Part shown: piece after piece, positions 16,856-24,687 of the stretch
Position numbering within the stretch: position 1 is the stretch's first letter
Layout: every line of letters begins with the position of its first letter
Assembly (NCBI GenBank): GCA_045593405.1
Contig: JAZNWN010000014.1
Coordinates: 1 to 64,000 of the forward strand
DNA: 64,000 bases
Origin: UMGS1933 sp045593405
GTDB lineage: Bacteria; Bacillota; Clostridia; TANB77; CAG-508
Direction: 5' to 3'
Made by a program: the position numbers and the translations under genes
The notes under the pieces: generated by a model
The model's input: the letters and a program-made list of their open reading frames with translations, nothing else
Told to the model about the DNA's origin: nothing
The model's database searches: none

Positions 16856-18658
16856 ATGAATGAAGAAAGAAAAGTCGCAGGAATATATATTCGTGTAAGT
16901 ACAGAAGATCAAGCTAGAGAAGGGTTTAGTTTAGGAGAACAAAAGGAAAAACTATTACAGCTTTGTAAATTTAAAGAATATGAAGTATTTAAAATATATG
17001 AAGATGCAGGAATATCAGCAAAAGATATGACACATAGACCAGCATTTCAAGAAATGTTAGCAGATATGAAGAAAGGTAAAATTAATTATATTGTAGCTTA
17101 CAAGCTAGATAGAGTTACTCGTTCAGTTCGTGATTTAGAAGAACTAATTGCAGTATTAGAAAAACACAACACTTATCTGGTATGTGATAGAGATGATGTA
17201 AATACCTCTACTGCTAATGGAAGATTTTTCGTAAGAATGTTAACAGTATTATCTCAGTTAGAAATTGAAATAGTTAGTGAAAGAACAAAGTTCGGATTAA
17301 ATGGTGCAATTAAATCTGGACATTTACCTGGTACTATTCCATTAGGTTATAAAAAAGATGGTAATAAGAAAACTGTAATAGATGAAAACACAAAAGACAT
17401 TGTAATAAGAATATTTAATATGTATTTAGAGGGAAAAAGCTATCAACAAATTGCTAATATCTTTAATAAAGAAAAAATATTAACACCTAAAAAGTGGAGA
17501 GATTCTACCATACAAAAAATAATAGAAAATCGTCTATATATGGGAGATTATGAACAATATAAAAGAATTGGTAAATCGCAAAGCATTGAACCAATAATAT
17601 ATATGAATGTTGTTGAGCCAATAATAAGTCGTGCTGTATGGGAAGAAGCACAAATACAAAAGGAAAAAAATCAAAGAGCTTATGCTAGAGATAGAATTTA
17701 TATGTTTTTTCAAAAATTAAAATGTCCTAAATGTAATAGCATAATGAAATGTAAAGGCTCTGGTGGCAAAAAGAAAAAGTATATGTACTACAACTGCGAA
17801 CATTGCAAAATTTATTATAGAGAAGATAAAATTGAAGAATGTTTAGAAGATTTTATTTTAGATTTAGTTGAATATGATATGGCAGTAAAAAAATATTTCT
17901 TCCCTATACTAGCTGATAAAAAAGAAACTAATACAGAAAAGCTAGATAAAGAAATTGAAACTTTGCAAAAGCAAAAAGAAAGAATAAAAAAAGCATATTT
18001 AAGTGGCATTGTTGAAATGGAAGATTTCTCTGAAGATTATAAAATTATAGAAGAAAAAATAAACTTGCTAGAAACTAGAAAAATAGAAATACTTAATCTA
18101 AATTCTATCACTTTTACTCCACAGCAATTGATGGCAGATAGAGATATTGAAAGAGAAAAATTAATTAGAAATAATAAATTAAATGAAACAATAAAAACTG
18201 AATGGAATAAAAAATCTAAAGAAGAAAAACAAGAATTTATTTCAAAATTTATTGAGTCAATGAAACTAATTAAGAATAAAAATGGAGACTTTAAAATTGA
18301 AAAAATAAATTTTAGAAAAAGTTATATTGAACAGCTAACTAAGTTTTTTCAAAGTGGAATTTTTGATATTTATGCACCTATTGAAGTTGGTGATGAAGAA
18401 AAATTTATTAGGACAAGTGTTAATATAAATCAGAAACAATTAGATGAATATATAGAAAGACTTAATAAAGAATTTGAAGTAGAATTTTATGAAGTTTTTC
18501 CAGAAAATATGAATGATAAATCAAAAATAGTTGAACTAGAATTTAATAAAGAAAAACAAAAATTAATTAGATTAGTTGCAGTAAAAAGTGATAAAAAATT
18601 TTATAAATCTAGTGAAGAAAATGTAAAAATTGGAGCAATAATTTGTAATCAAAAATAG
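16856..18658 (+). CDS. Large serine recombinase (second)
   Basis: A 600-residue site-specific recombinase; AGGGAGG precedes the ATG. Resolvase domain: GIYIRVSTEDQAREGFSL with Ser15 as nucleophile, and YKLDRVTRSVRDL. Recombinase domain: GHLPGTIPLGYKKDG and STIQKIIENRLYMGDY. Zinc ribbon: KCPKCNSIMKCKG and YYNCEHCKIYY (about 289-325). A long coiled-coil and a basic C-terminal domain follow. It belongs to the same broad family as the cotJC recombinase but is clearly diverged. The target site is not evident; a 13-bp palindrome GGGACTAAGTCCC lies 100 nt downstream (18758-18770). Confidence 0.93.
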   Translation: MNEERKVAGIYIRVSTEDQAREGFSLGEQKEKLLQLCKFKEYEVFKIYEDAGISAKDMTHRPAFQEMLADMKKGKINYIVAYKLDRVTRSVRDLEELIAVLEKHNTYLVCDRDDVNTSTANGRFFVRMLTVLSQLEIEIVSERTKFGLNGAIKSGHLPGTIPLGYKKDGNKKTVIDENTKDIVIRIFNMYLEGKSYQQIANIFNKEKILTPKKWRDSTIQKIIENRLYMGDYEQYKRIGKSQSIEPIIYMNVVEPIISRAVWEEAQIQKEKNQRAYARDRIYMFFQKLKCPKCNSIMKCKGSGGKKKKYMYYNCEHCKIYYREDKIEECLEDFILDLVEYDMAVKKYFFPILADKKETNTEKLDKEIETLQKQKERIKKAYLSGIVEMEDFSEDYKIIEEKINLLETRKIEILNLNSITFTPQQLMADRDIEREKLIRNNKLNETIKTEWNKKSKEEKQEFISKFIESMKLIKNKNGDFKIEKINFRKSYIEQLTKFFQSGIFDIYAPIEVGDEEKFIRTSVNINQKQLDEYIERLNKEFEVEFYEVFPENMNDKSKIVELEFNKEKQKLIRLVAVKSDKKFYKSSEENVKIGAIICNQK

Positions 18659-18804
18659 AAAATGATAGGAAAAATTTATGGGTGAAATGATTTTTGTACT
18701 TCTACTGAAATCCTAACAAGCAATGAATTTTTCCTCCCTAGTCAAAATTCGAATTATGGGACTAAGTCCCAAACCCTATATTAAAAATGAAAGGAATGAA
18801 GAAA

Positions 18805-19134
18805 ATGATATTTAAAAATTATAGAAAGGATATAACAAATTTATTAATATATTTTAGAAGTTTAAGTGTAGAAAATAAATTAAAATTAAGTATAAAAATT
18901 TTAGAAAGTAATTGTATAAAATTTAAAATTGATAAAGAAAAAATAATTGAAATTTTGAAAAAATTAGTATATATTTTTGATAAGAATTATAATAAAGATA
19001 TCAAATGTTTATGCACAGATACATCTGAAATTTTTGTGTTGGCAAAAGTTATGGAAATGTATAAAGAAGAACAGAAAAAGTTTATTTATGAAATTTTATT
19101 TGATATTTATTGTAATATTTTTGAAAAAAGATAG
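18805..19134 (+). CDS. Hypothetical Lys/Ile-rich 109-residue protein
   Basis: I start it at the third in-frame ATG (18805), 9 nt after AAAGGA; ATGs at 18787 and 18796 are alternatives. It is charged, likely helical, without membrane segments: NLLIYFRSLSVENKLKLS and CLCTDTSEIFVLAKVMEMYK. No family recognised. It follows the recombinase by 146 nt, in a gap with only the short palindrome noted there. Confidence 0.55.
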   Translation: MIFKNYRKDITNLLIYFRSLSVENKLKLSIKILESNCIKFKIDKEKIIEILKKLVYIFDKNYNKDIKCLCTDTSEIFVLAKVMEMYKEEQKKFIYEILFDIYCNIFEKR

Positions 19135-19194
19135 AAAAAATGTGTTATAATTAAAGAGATAAATTAAAAGAAATATAAGTGAGGTATATTTAAT

Positions 19195-19854
19195 ATGACA
19201 AGTAAAACAACAATACAAAGTGGAGTATATGAAATAAAAGATATTTCAGTAAAAGAAAAATTTTTACCTTTAATGTTTACATATATAAAAGTAAATAAAA
19301 GAACAGTAATTTTATCTACAATATTAATTATTGCAATACTTATATATTTACAAGTACAAAAGATAAATACAGTAAATATAATTCCATACTTATTAGGAAT
19401 AACAATTTTATTATTTTTTATGCTATTTGCAACGAGTAGATTATTAATAATTAAAAACGCTAAAAAACAATATATAAAAGTATCAGGAAATATAATTAAA
19501 CTAATAAGCGATGATTTTAAAAGAATTGAAGCATTTGATTTATCTCAAAACCATGTAAAAGATAGTATACTTGCTACAGGAAATATTATAACAATTATTT
19601 TAGAATCGCATCGTCTACAAAGAAATAGTAGTTCAATAAAATGTGCTCTTACTTTTCCTAAAGAATGTATTGAGTTTCCAATATTGGATGAAACAATAAT
19701 AAATAATATAAAAGAAACAGAAAACGGTATATATAAAAAATATGTAAATGACGATATAAATCTTAATAATATTAATATTAGAGAAGCAACTGCAGTTAAA
19801 GACATTATAGAAAATGAAAGACAAGAGTTTAATAGAAAATATAACATCAAATAA
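19195..19854 (+). CDS. Hypothetical protein with two membrane helices
   Basis: A 219-residue protein with GTGAGGT upstream. Helices at about 40-60 (VILSTILIIAILIYL) and 65-85 (IIPYLLGITILLFFMLF), then a cytoplasmic beta-rich stretch ending in a charged tail. The arrangement resembles YcxB-like/PH-like membrane proteins, but I cannot confirm this. It is followed 20 nt later by the superinfection-immunity-like gene, likely one operon. Confidence 0.6.
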   Translation: MTSKTTIQSGVYEIKDISVKEKFLPLMFTYIKVNKRTVILSTILIIAILIYLQVQKINTVNIIPYLLGITILLFFMLFATSRLLIIKNAKKQYIKVSGNIIKLISDDFKRIEAFDLSQNHVKDSILATGNIITIILESHRLQRNSSSIKCALTFPKECIEFPILDETIINNIKETENGIYKKYVNDDINLNNINIREATAVKDIIENERQEFNRKYNIK

Positions 19855-19874
19855 TTTTTGGGGAGGTGTTTAAT

Positions 19875-20264
19875 TTGAAAAAACAAATTGTTAAAAACTT
19901 TATTATTGTAATGCTATTTATTATCTTAGCGCTAATAGTTGTTCCTAAAATATCATATGCAACTTCTGTAAATCCTGGAAAATATAAACCACAAATGCCT
20001 ACTAGTTCATTTACAGATAAAGATGAAATAATCAAAGAAACAAATGAGCCAATAATATCAACTAAATCAAAAGTTACATCATTAATTTTTATAATAATTA
20101 TAACAGCTTTGATATATTTTATTCCTACAACAATATGTTTAATTAGAAAACATACATATAAACTATATATTATATGCTTAAATATAATTTTGGGTTGGAC
20201 TTTAATTGGTTGGGTAGTATCTTTAATATGGTCTTTCATAGATAATAAAACAACAGAAAAATAA
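19875..20264 (+). CDS. Superinfection-immunity-like membrane protein
   Basis: A 129-residue protein. I prefer the TTG at 19875, since GGGAGGTG lies 6 nt upstream; the GTG at 19866 falls within that site. An N-terminal signal peptide (VMLFIILALIVVPKISYA) is followed by a polar linker, then two helices. The C-terminal NIILGWTLIGWVVSLIWS is the hallmark of the Imm_superinfect family, which in phage T4 Imm blocks injection of later phage DNA. A phage-exclusion role is plausible given the surrounding element. Confidence 0.72.
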   Translation: MKKQIVKNFIIVMLFIILALIVVPKISYATSVNPGKYKPQMPTSSFTDKDEIIKETNEPIISTKSKVTSLIFIIIITALIYFIPTTICLIRKHTYKLYIICLNIILGWTLIGWVVSLIWSFIDNKTTEK

Positions 20265-20399
20265 AAAAAGACAGTACACTTTTTATAAAATATATGTTAT
20301 ACTATTTTTGCAGTTGATTGAACGGAAATTTTTTTGTACTAAATGTGGGAGTATATACAGAAAAAATGAGCTATTTTTTCGCAAATAAGTACCGCTAAC

Positions 20400-20625
20400 G
20401 CACCAAAAATAAGCATAGCAAAAGCTATGCTTAAAATATGTGAAAAAGTGGGACTCGAAAAGGAGCGTACCGAAGTTTCAGGCAAGTTAAAGCTTGCATG
20501 GAACGAGGGAAAAATATCCAGTGGATATTTTTGCGACGCGGCCGACAGGGAGTCCCACCATCGGCACCAAAAATAAGCATAGCAAAAGCTATGCTTAAAA
20601 TATGTGAAAAAGTGGGACTCGAAAA
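20400..20625. repeat. Palindromic, tRNA-derived repeat cluster
   Basis: A 62-bp unit occurs twice (20400-20461 and 20564-20625): GCACCAAAAATAAGCATAGC, then the hairpin partner GCTATGCTT and AGTGGGACTCGAA. The last block is the reverse complement of the tRNA-Leu T arm. Between the copies are a 23-bp palindrome AAAAATATCCA-G-TGGATATTTTT and GAGTCCCACC, which pairs with GTGGGACTC across about 100 nt. The whole can fold into nested stems. The region 20265-20758 has no credible gene; the reverse ORF across it is a by-product of the repeat. Confidence 0.8.
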
Positions 20626-20758
20626 TAAAAAATAACAAAAGAATTAATAAAAAATAGTAGAAATATAATTTAATTATATGTATAATAGTTATTGAAGTAT
20701 AAAAATTTTGTAAGTAAAAACATTTAATATATTTACGAAAGGAGAAAAAATTATATAA

Positions 20759-21710
20759 ATGAGATATAGTGATTTTTCTGCAGATCAATTCACATCTCCT
20801 ATGTACAAGGAAGTTGCTCAAAAGCTCTTAACCTTAGTTAAAGATGAAAATACTAAAAGGAAAATGGAACGGCATATTATATGAAGGTGGATTTGATGAT
20901 TTTTCTGTAAATGGATCTTTTTATATGGAAAAAGAGGTTTTATATAAAAACAACCCAATAATTGAATCTAGAAAAAGATTAGATATGGCTTATTTATTAT
21001 TAAAAAACCCACAAATGATTGAAACAATACAAAAAAACAGTGCTTGTTTTTTTCATGGTACAAATGCAAATGCTCTTCCAAGCATATTAAAATATGGAAT
21101 AAATAGTGTAGATACATCTAGAGAAAACAATATAGATGTGACAACTGGTGAAGAATGGTCTAGGATTAATGGGAAAAGAAATTTTATAAGTTTAACAGAT
21201 TGTTTTAATGTAGCATTATCATATGCTAATGTTGGGCCAAATGATAACTCAACGAATGCATTATTAAATTTTGGGGTTTTAGTAGGTACTTCATTGAAGG
21301 ATATGGATGACCTCAAATTTTCTAGAGTACATTCAGATATACCAGAAATTGGAGTTGTTGGAAATTTGCCGATACAACATGTGAAATTTTTAGCTGTTCC
21401 TGAAGATAAAGTTGAATTTGTTAAAAAAATGGTAGGAGAAAAAGATATAGATGTTGTATCAATGGATATGAGAACTATGTATTTTACAAGTAGTTTTAGA
21501 GACAAGCGAAATTTATTAGAATTAGAAGAAATTAATGAAAATATGGAGTTGCCAAAATCACCTTATCCAACATATTTCAAAGATGATGTTAAACCACTAG
21601 TAAATGAGAGAAAGACCTCAAAAATTAAAGAAATTTTTGAGGCGCTGAAAGCAAAAATACATACAAAAACTAAACAAACAGATGATAAAACCATAAGTGA
21701 GAGGGGTTAA
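20759..21710 (+). CDS. ADP-ribosyltransferase-like protein, +1 frameshift at CGG
   Basis: AAAGGAG precedes the ATG at 20759. Frame 0 (MRYSDFSADQFTSPMYKEVA) reaches CGG at 20870 and stops five codons later; skipping C20870 joins it to a frame running to 21710, 316 residues in all. The downstream frame has no good ribosome site of its own at 20844. CFFHGTNANALPSILKYGI (His near residue 99) and NFISLTDCFNVALSYA match the His and Ser/Thr-x blocks of ART-fold enzymes and related phosphotransferases, so a NAD-dependent ADP-ribosyltransferase is likely. The catalytic Glu cannot be fixed by eye. It is followed 5 nt later by an unknown gene, a possible partner. Confidence 0.62.
20870..20872 (+). other. 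+1 frameshift site at CGG (ART-like gene)
   Basis: Reads ATG GAA CGG CAT in frame 0; dropping the C gives ATG GAA GGC ATA, continuing as GILYEGGFDDF. Confidence 0.7.
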
Positions 21711-21715
21711 AACAG

Positions 21716-22156
21716 ATGGAAAATGTTCAAAATATTAGTGATATCTCAAAAGAAACACTTACTTTCTTAGCATTCTTTGATAATAAGATGATTGAAAATA
21801 TTCCAGAATATATTATTACAAAATTATGCGAAGAAGCTGCTGATTCAAAGTTAGATTTTTATATTGATGTAAATAAAAGTTTTCAAGAACAAAAAATTTC
21901 TGAAAAAAGTAAGGATTTAATATCTCTTATTTATTATGATTACATTGCTGATGAAGACGAAAAGAAAGAAATCTTAAAGCAATGGAATTTAAATGAGAAA
22001 GATTATCAAAAGGCTCAAAAAGAAAAATATAACTATGATAATATTTTTAAAAAGGAAAAAGCAAATACTACTTGTGTTGAATTAATTGAAGTGAAAAAGG
22101 ATACAATATTTCAAAAAATAAAAAAATTAATTAAATTACTTGCCATGAAAAAATAA
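21716..22156 (+). CDS. Hypothetical protein paired with ART-like gene
   Basis: A 146-residue charged, helical protein (MENVQNISDISKETLTFLAF...), AGAGGGG upstream and only 5 nt after the ART-like stop, so co-transcribed. No family recognised. The middle section (IYYDYIADEDEKKEILKQW) is acidic and the tail is Lys-rich. It could be an antagonist or partner of the upstream enzyme, by position only. Its 3' end contains the promoter for the downstream riboswitch (TTGCCA-17-TATAAT, 22140-22168). Confidence 0.55.
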   Translation: MENVQNISDISKETLTFLAFFDNKMIENIPEYIITKLCEEAADSKLDFYIDVNKSFQEQKISEKSKDLISLIYYDYIADEDEKKEILKQWNLNEKDYQKAQKEKYNYDNIFKKEKANTTCVELIEVKKDTIFQKIKKLIKLLAMKK

Positions 22157-22173
22157 ATAGTGTATAATGTCTT

Positions 22174-22295
22174 AGCTTTGAGGGAGTAGTTGGCATAGTA
22201 AAAATGTAATAAAGTCAACAACCGATAGAAATATCTGGCTTTATTTTAAATAACGAGACTTGTTTGTAGATATAAAAGCAATCGAGGCTCTTTTT
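22174..22295 (+). ncRNA. yybP-ykoY manganese riboswitch
   Basis: The closing stem AGCTTTGA (22174-22181) pairs with TCGAGGCT (22282-22289) and is followed by TTTTT, so the 3' strand doubles as terminator. Conserved elements are GGGAGTAG (22182), GTCAACA (22214) and GAGAC (22255), in the order of the yybP-ykoY consensus. Known members sense Mn2+ and turn on metal exporters. It lies 30 nt before a cation exchanger gene. Confidence 0.82.
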
Positions 22296-22326
22296 ATTTG
22301 CAAATGTAAAGAAGAAGGAGATAAAA

Positions 22327-23292
22327 ATGGAAGTGTTATTATGGATAGCTCTAATAGTGCTAGGATTTATTTTATTAATTAAGGGAGCAGATCTTCTAGT
22401 AGAAGGTGCAAGTAATACTGCAAAAAAATTTCATATACCAGAAATTATAATAGGATTAACGATAGTATCTATTGGAACATCGTTGCCAGAATTATTTGTT
22501 AGTATAAAATCAGCAATTGATGGATATCCAGATATGGCCATAGGAAATGTTGTAGGAAGTAATATTGCAAATCTACTTTTAATATTAGGAACATCAGCAA
22601 TAATTAAAGCAGTTTCTTTTAAAAGGGAAACTAGATTAATAGAAATACCAATATGTTTAGCAGTATCTATTATATTCATAATACTATGTAATATAGGACA
22701 AGACGTAACAAGAATAGATGCAACAATTTTAGTAGTGCTATTTATATTATTTATTATTTATACAATAGTAATGGCAGTTAAAGGTGAAGAATTTGATAAA
22801 GAAGATGAGGAAACGAAAGAAGTAGAAGATAAGCCAGCAGGTTCTACAATAAAAAATATAATATATATGATTCTGGGAATTGCTTTATTAAAGTTAGGTG
22901 GAGACTTTACAGTTGATAATGCTGTTAATGTTGCAAATTTCTTGGGTTTAAGTGAAAAATTAATCAGTGTTACAATACTTGCAGTTGGGACAAGTTTACC
23001 TGAATTTGTTACAAGTGTTTCTGCTGCAATAAAGGGAAAGAGCGATATTGCAATTGGAAATATAATAGGTTCAAATATATTTAATATGCTATTAATAATA
23101 GGTGTATCTGCACTAATTAAGCCAATTATATATAATGTAAGCTACAACATAGATATGGTATTTGTGCTTGTGGCAACAACAGTTTTAGCATTGTTTCCAT
23201 TAATACCACCTAAAAACAAAATGTCTAGAGGAAACGGAATTGTATATGTAATTTTATATGCTATATATTTAGCAACTTTATTAGTAAAATAA
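22327..23292 (+). CDS. CaCA-family Na+/Ca2+ (cation) exchanger
   Basis: A 321-residue membrane antiporter with about ten helices in two inverted halves. Each half has the alpha-repeat: SIGTSLPELFVSIKSAIDG with GNVVGSNIANLLLILG, and AVGTSLPEFVTSVSAAIKG with GNIIGSNIFNMLLIIG. A hydrophilic acidic loop (EEFDKEDEETKEVED) separates them. This is the YrbG type. Placement under a Mn riboswitch suggests it exports Mn2+ or Ca2+ when Mn2+ is high. AGAAGGAG precedes the ATG. Confidence 0.92.
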   Translation: MEVLLWIALIVLGFILLIKGADLLVEGASNTAKKFHIPEIIIGLTIVSIGTSLPELFVSIKSAIDGYPDMAIGNVVGSNIANLLLILGTSAIIKAVSFKRETRLIEIPICLAVSIIFIILCNIGQDVTRIDATILVVLFILFIIYTIVMAVKGEEFDKEDEETKEVEDKPAGSTIKNIIYMILGIALLKLGGDFTVDNAVNVANFLGLSEKLISVTILAVGTSLPEFVTSVSAAIKGKSDIAIGNIIGSNIFNMLLIIGVSALIKPIIYNVSYNIDMVFVLVATTVLALFPLIPPKNKMSRGNGIVYVILYAIYLATLLVK

Positions 23293-23297
23293 AAATC

Positions 23298-23331
23298 ATG
23301 CAACAATTTTTTAAAAAATTGTTGCATTTTT
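23298..23331 (+). terminator. Terminator after the exchanger
   Basis: A perfect 15-bp inverted repeat (ATGCAACAATTTTTT and its complement) followed by TTTTT. Confidence 0.88.
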
Positions 23332-23378
23332 AATATTCATTCTGCTATAATAGTAAAAATACAAAAAGAGGTAGAAAA

Positions 23379-23459
23379 ATGAAAAACTATGTAAAAAAAG
23401 CTAATTTAATATATGTTTCAACAGTTTTTTTAATAGTTTTTCTATTTTTGTTTTTATAA
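23379..23459 (+). CDS. 26-residue hydrophobic peptide
   Basis: MKNYVKKANLIYVSTVFLIV followed by FLFLFL; GAGGT is 7 nt upstream of the ATG. A TGCTATAAT box (23343-23351) precedes it and a hairpin terminator follows, so it has its own short transcription unit. It would be a single-pass membrane peptide. Expression is inferred from signals only. Confidence 0.5.
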   Translation: MKNYVKKANLIYVSTVFLIVFLFLFL

Positions 23460-23486
23460 TAAGGGATTTTTATTCCTTATTTTTTT
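23458..23486 (+). terminator. Terminator before carA
   Basis: AATAAGG, loop, CCTTATT and T7. Confidence 0.75.
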
Positions 23487-23517
23487 ATGTCAAAATTAAC
23501 AAGAAAGGAAGAATTAT

Positions 23518-24576
23518 ATGGATAACTTTAACAAAAAAATAGTACTAGAAGATGGAGAAGAATATTTGGGATATGGATTTGGAGCAGATGTTGATAGCAT
23601 ATGCGAAATAGTATTTAATACATCAATGGTTGGCTACCAAGAAATAGTATCAGATCCATCGTATACAAATGAGATGGTAGTTATGACATATCCATTAATT
23701 GGAAACTATGGAATAACAGATGAGGATTATGAAACAAAACAGCCTACAATAGGAGGATTAATTGTAAGAGAATATAATGACATACCAAGTAATTTTAGAT
23801 ATACAAAAACCTTAGCAGAATATTTAGAAGAAAATAATATACCTGGAATATATGGATTAGATACAAGAAAACTAACTAGAAGCATTAGAGAAAAAGGAAG
23901 TAGAAAAGCAATAATTACAAGTATAAATACAACTAAAGAAGAAGCATTAAAGAAAATAAAAGAATATGAAATAATAAGTAAAAGAGTAAGCAAAGTAAGT
24001 TGTAAAAAGAAATGGTATTCAAGAACTGCAAATGCAAAATATAATATTATTGTAGTAGATTGTGGAGTTAAATTAAGTATAATAAAAAGTTTAAATAAAA
24101 AAGAATGTAATGTAACAGTAGTTCCATATAATACTACAGCTGAACAAATTATAGATTTAAAACCAGATGGAATACTTGTATCAAATGGACCAGGGAATCC
24201 AGAAGAAGCAGAAGAAATAATAGAAACTGTAAAAAAACTGAAAGGAAAATATCCAATATTTGGAGTAGGTTTAGGGCACCAAATAATAAGTTTGGCTTAT
24301 GGTGCAAAAATTGATAAACTGAAATTTGGACACAGAGGTGGAAATTATCCAGTGCTAAACTTAGAAACAGGTAAGATAGAGATAACAAATCAAAACCATA
24401 GTTATGTTATAGATGAAGAAAGCTTAAAAAGAACAAAGTTAGAAGTAACACATAAAAATATTTTAGATAACACAATAGAAGGGGTAGAATGCAAAAAAGA
24501 TAAAATATTTAGTGTGCAATATTATCCAGATGAAAATAATTATTTATTTGAAAAATTCATAAATTTAATGAATTAA
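23518..24576 (+). CDS. carA: Carbamoyl-phosphate synthase small subunit, glutaminase triad lost
   Basis: A 352-residue CarA. The N-terminal domain is typical (VFNTSMVGYQEIVSDPSY, YPLIGNYGI, GIYGLDTRKLTR). The C-terminal glutamine amidotransferase fold is kept (SNGPGNPEE, KFGHRGGNYPV, TNQNHSY) but the catalytic Cys of GICLGHQ is Gly251 here (GVGLGHQ), and the HPE of the triad is Tyr336-Pro-Asp338 (VQYYPDEN). With no nucleophile or His it should not hydrolyse glutamine, implying an ammonia-dependent synthetase. AGAAAGGAAG precedes the ATG. carB follows 111 nt later across two REP units. Confidence 0.93.
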   Translation: MDNFNKKIVLEDGEEYLGYGFGADVDSICEIVFNTSMVGYQEIVSDPSYTNEMVVMTYPLIGNYGITDEDYETKQPTIGGLIVREYNDIPSNFRYTKTLAEYLEENNIPGIYGLDTRKLTRSIREKGSRKAIITSINTTKEEALKKIKEYEIISKRVSKVSCKKKWYSRTANAKYNIIVVDCGVKLSIIKSLNKKECNVTVVPYNTTAEQIIDLKPDGILVSNGPGNPEEAEEIIETVKKLKGKYPIFGVGLGHQIISLAYGAKIDKLKFGHRGGNYPVLNLETGKIEITNQNHSYVIDEESLKRTKLEVTHKNILDNTIEGVECKKDKIFSVQYYPDENNYLFEKFINLMN

Positions 24577-24579
24577 CCT

Positions 24580-24657
24580 GTAGGGGCAGGGTTCCACCCC
24601 TGCCTGCATAAAAAATATAACAAATAAATGTAGGGGTCGCACCCCAGGGCGACCCTC
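24580..24657. repeat. Two REP-like palindromes between carA and carB
   Basis: Unit 1 (24580-24607): GTAGGGGCAGGG-TTCCA-CCCCTGCC. Unit 2 (24630-24657): GTAGGGGTCGC-ACCCC-AGGGCGACCC. Each can fold as a short GC-rich hairpin, in contrast to the A/T-rich surroundings. Confidence 0.85.
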
Positions 24658-24687
24658 ATACAGGATATAAATATAGGAGGAATAGAA

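Larger units (their letters stand above)
16329..20572 (+). mobile_element. Candidate integrative element at tRNA-Leu
   Basis: A 23-bp direct repeat of the tRNA-Leu 3' end (GAGTCCCACCATCGGCACCA plus AAA) lies at 16329-16351 and 20550-20572. Between them are a large serine recombinase and four short genes without household roles, one superinfection-immunity-like. That layout suggests an integrated element. Against it: tRNA genes are normally targeted by tyrosine integrases and none is present, and the right copy is part of a palindromic repeat cluster that could have copied the tRNA end independently. Confidence 0.5.

Noticed and set aside
20339..20821. 160-residue reverse ORF
   Set aside because: It is produced by the duplicated 62-bp unit and tRNA-derived sequence; codon composition is not protein-like.
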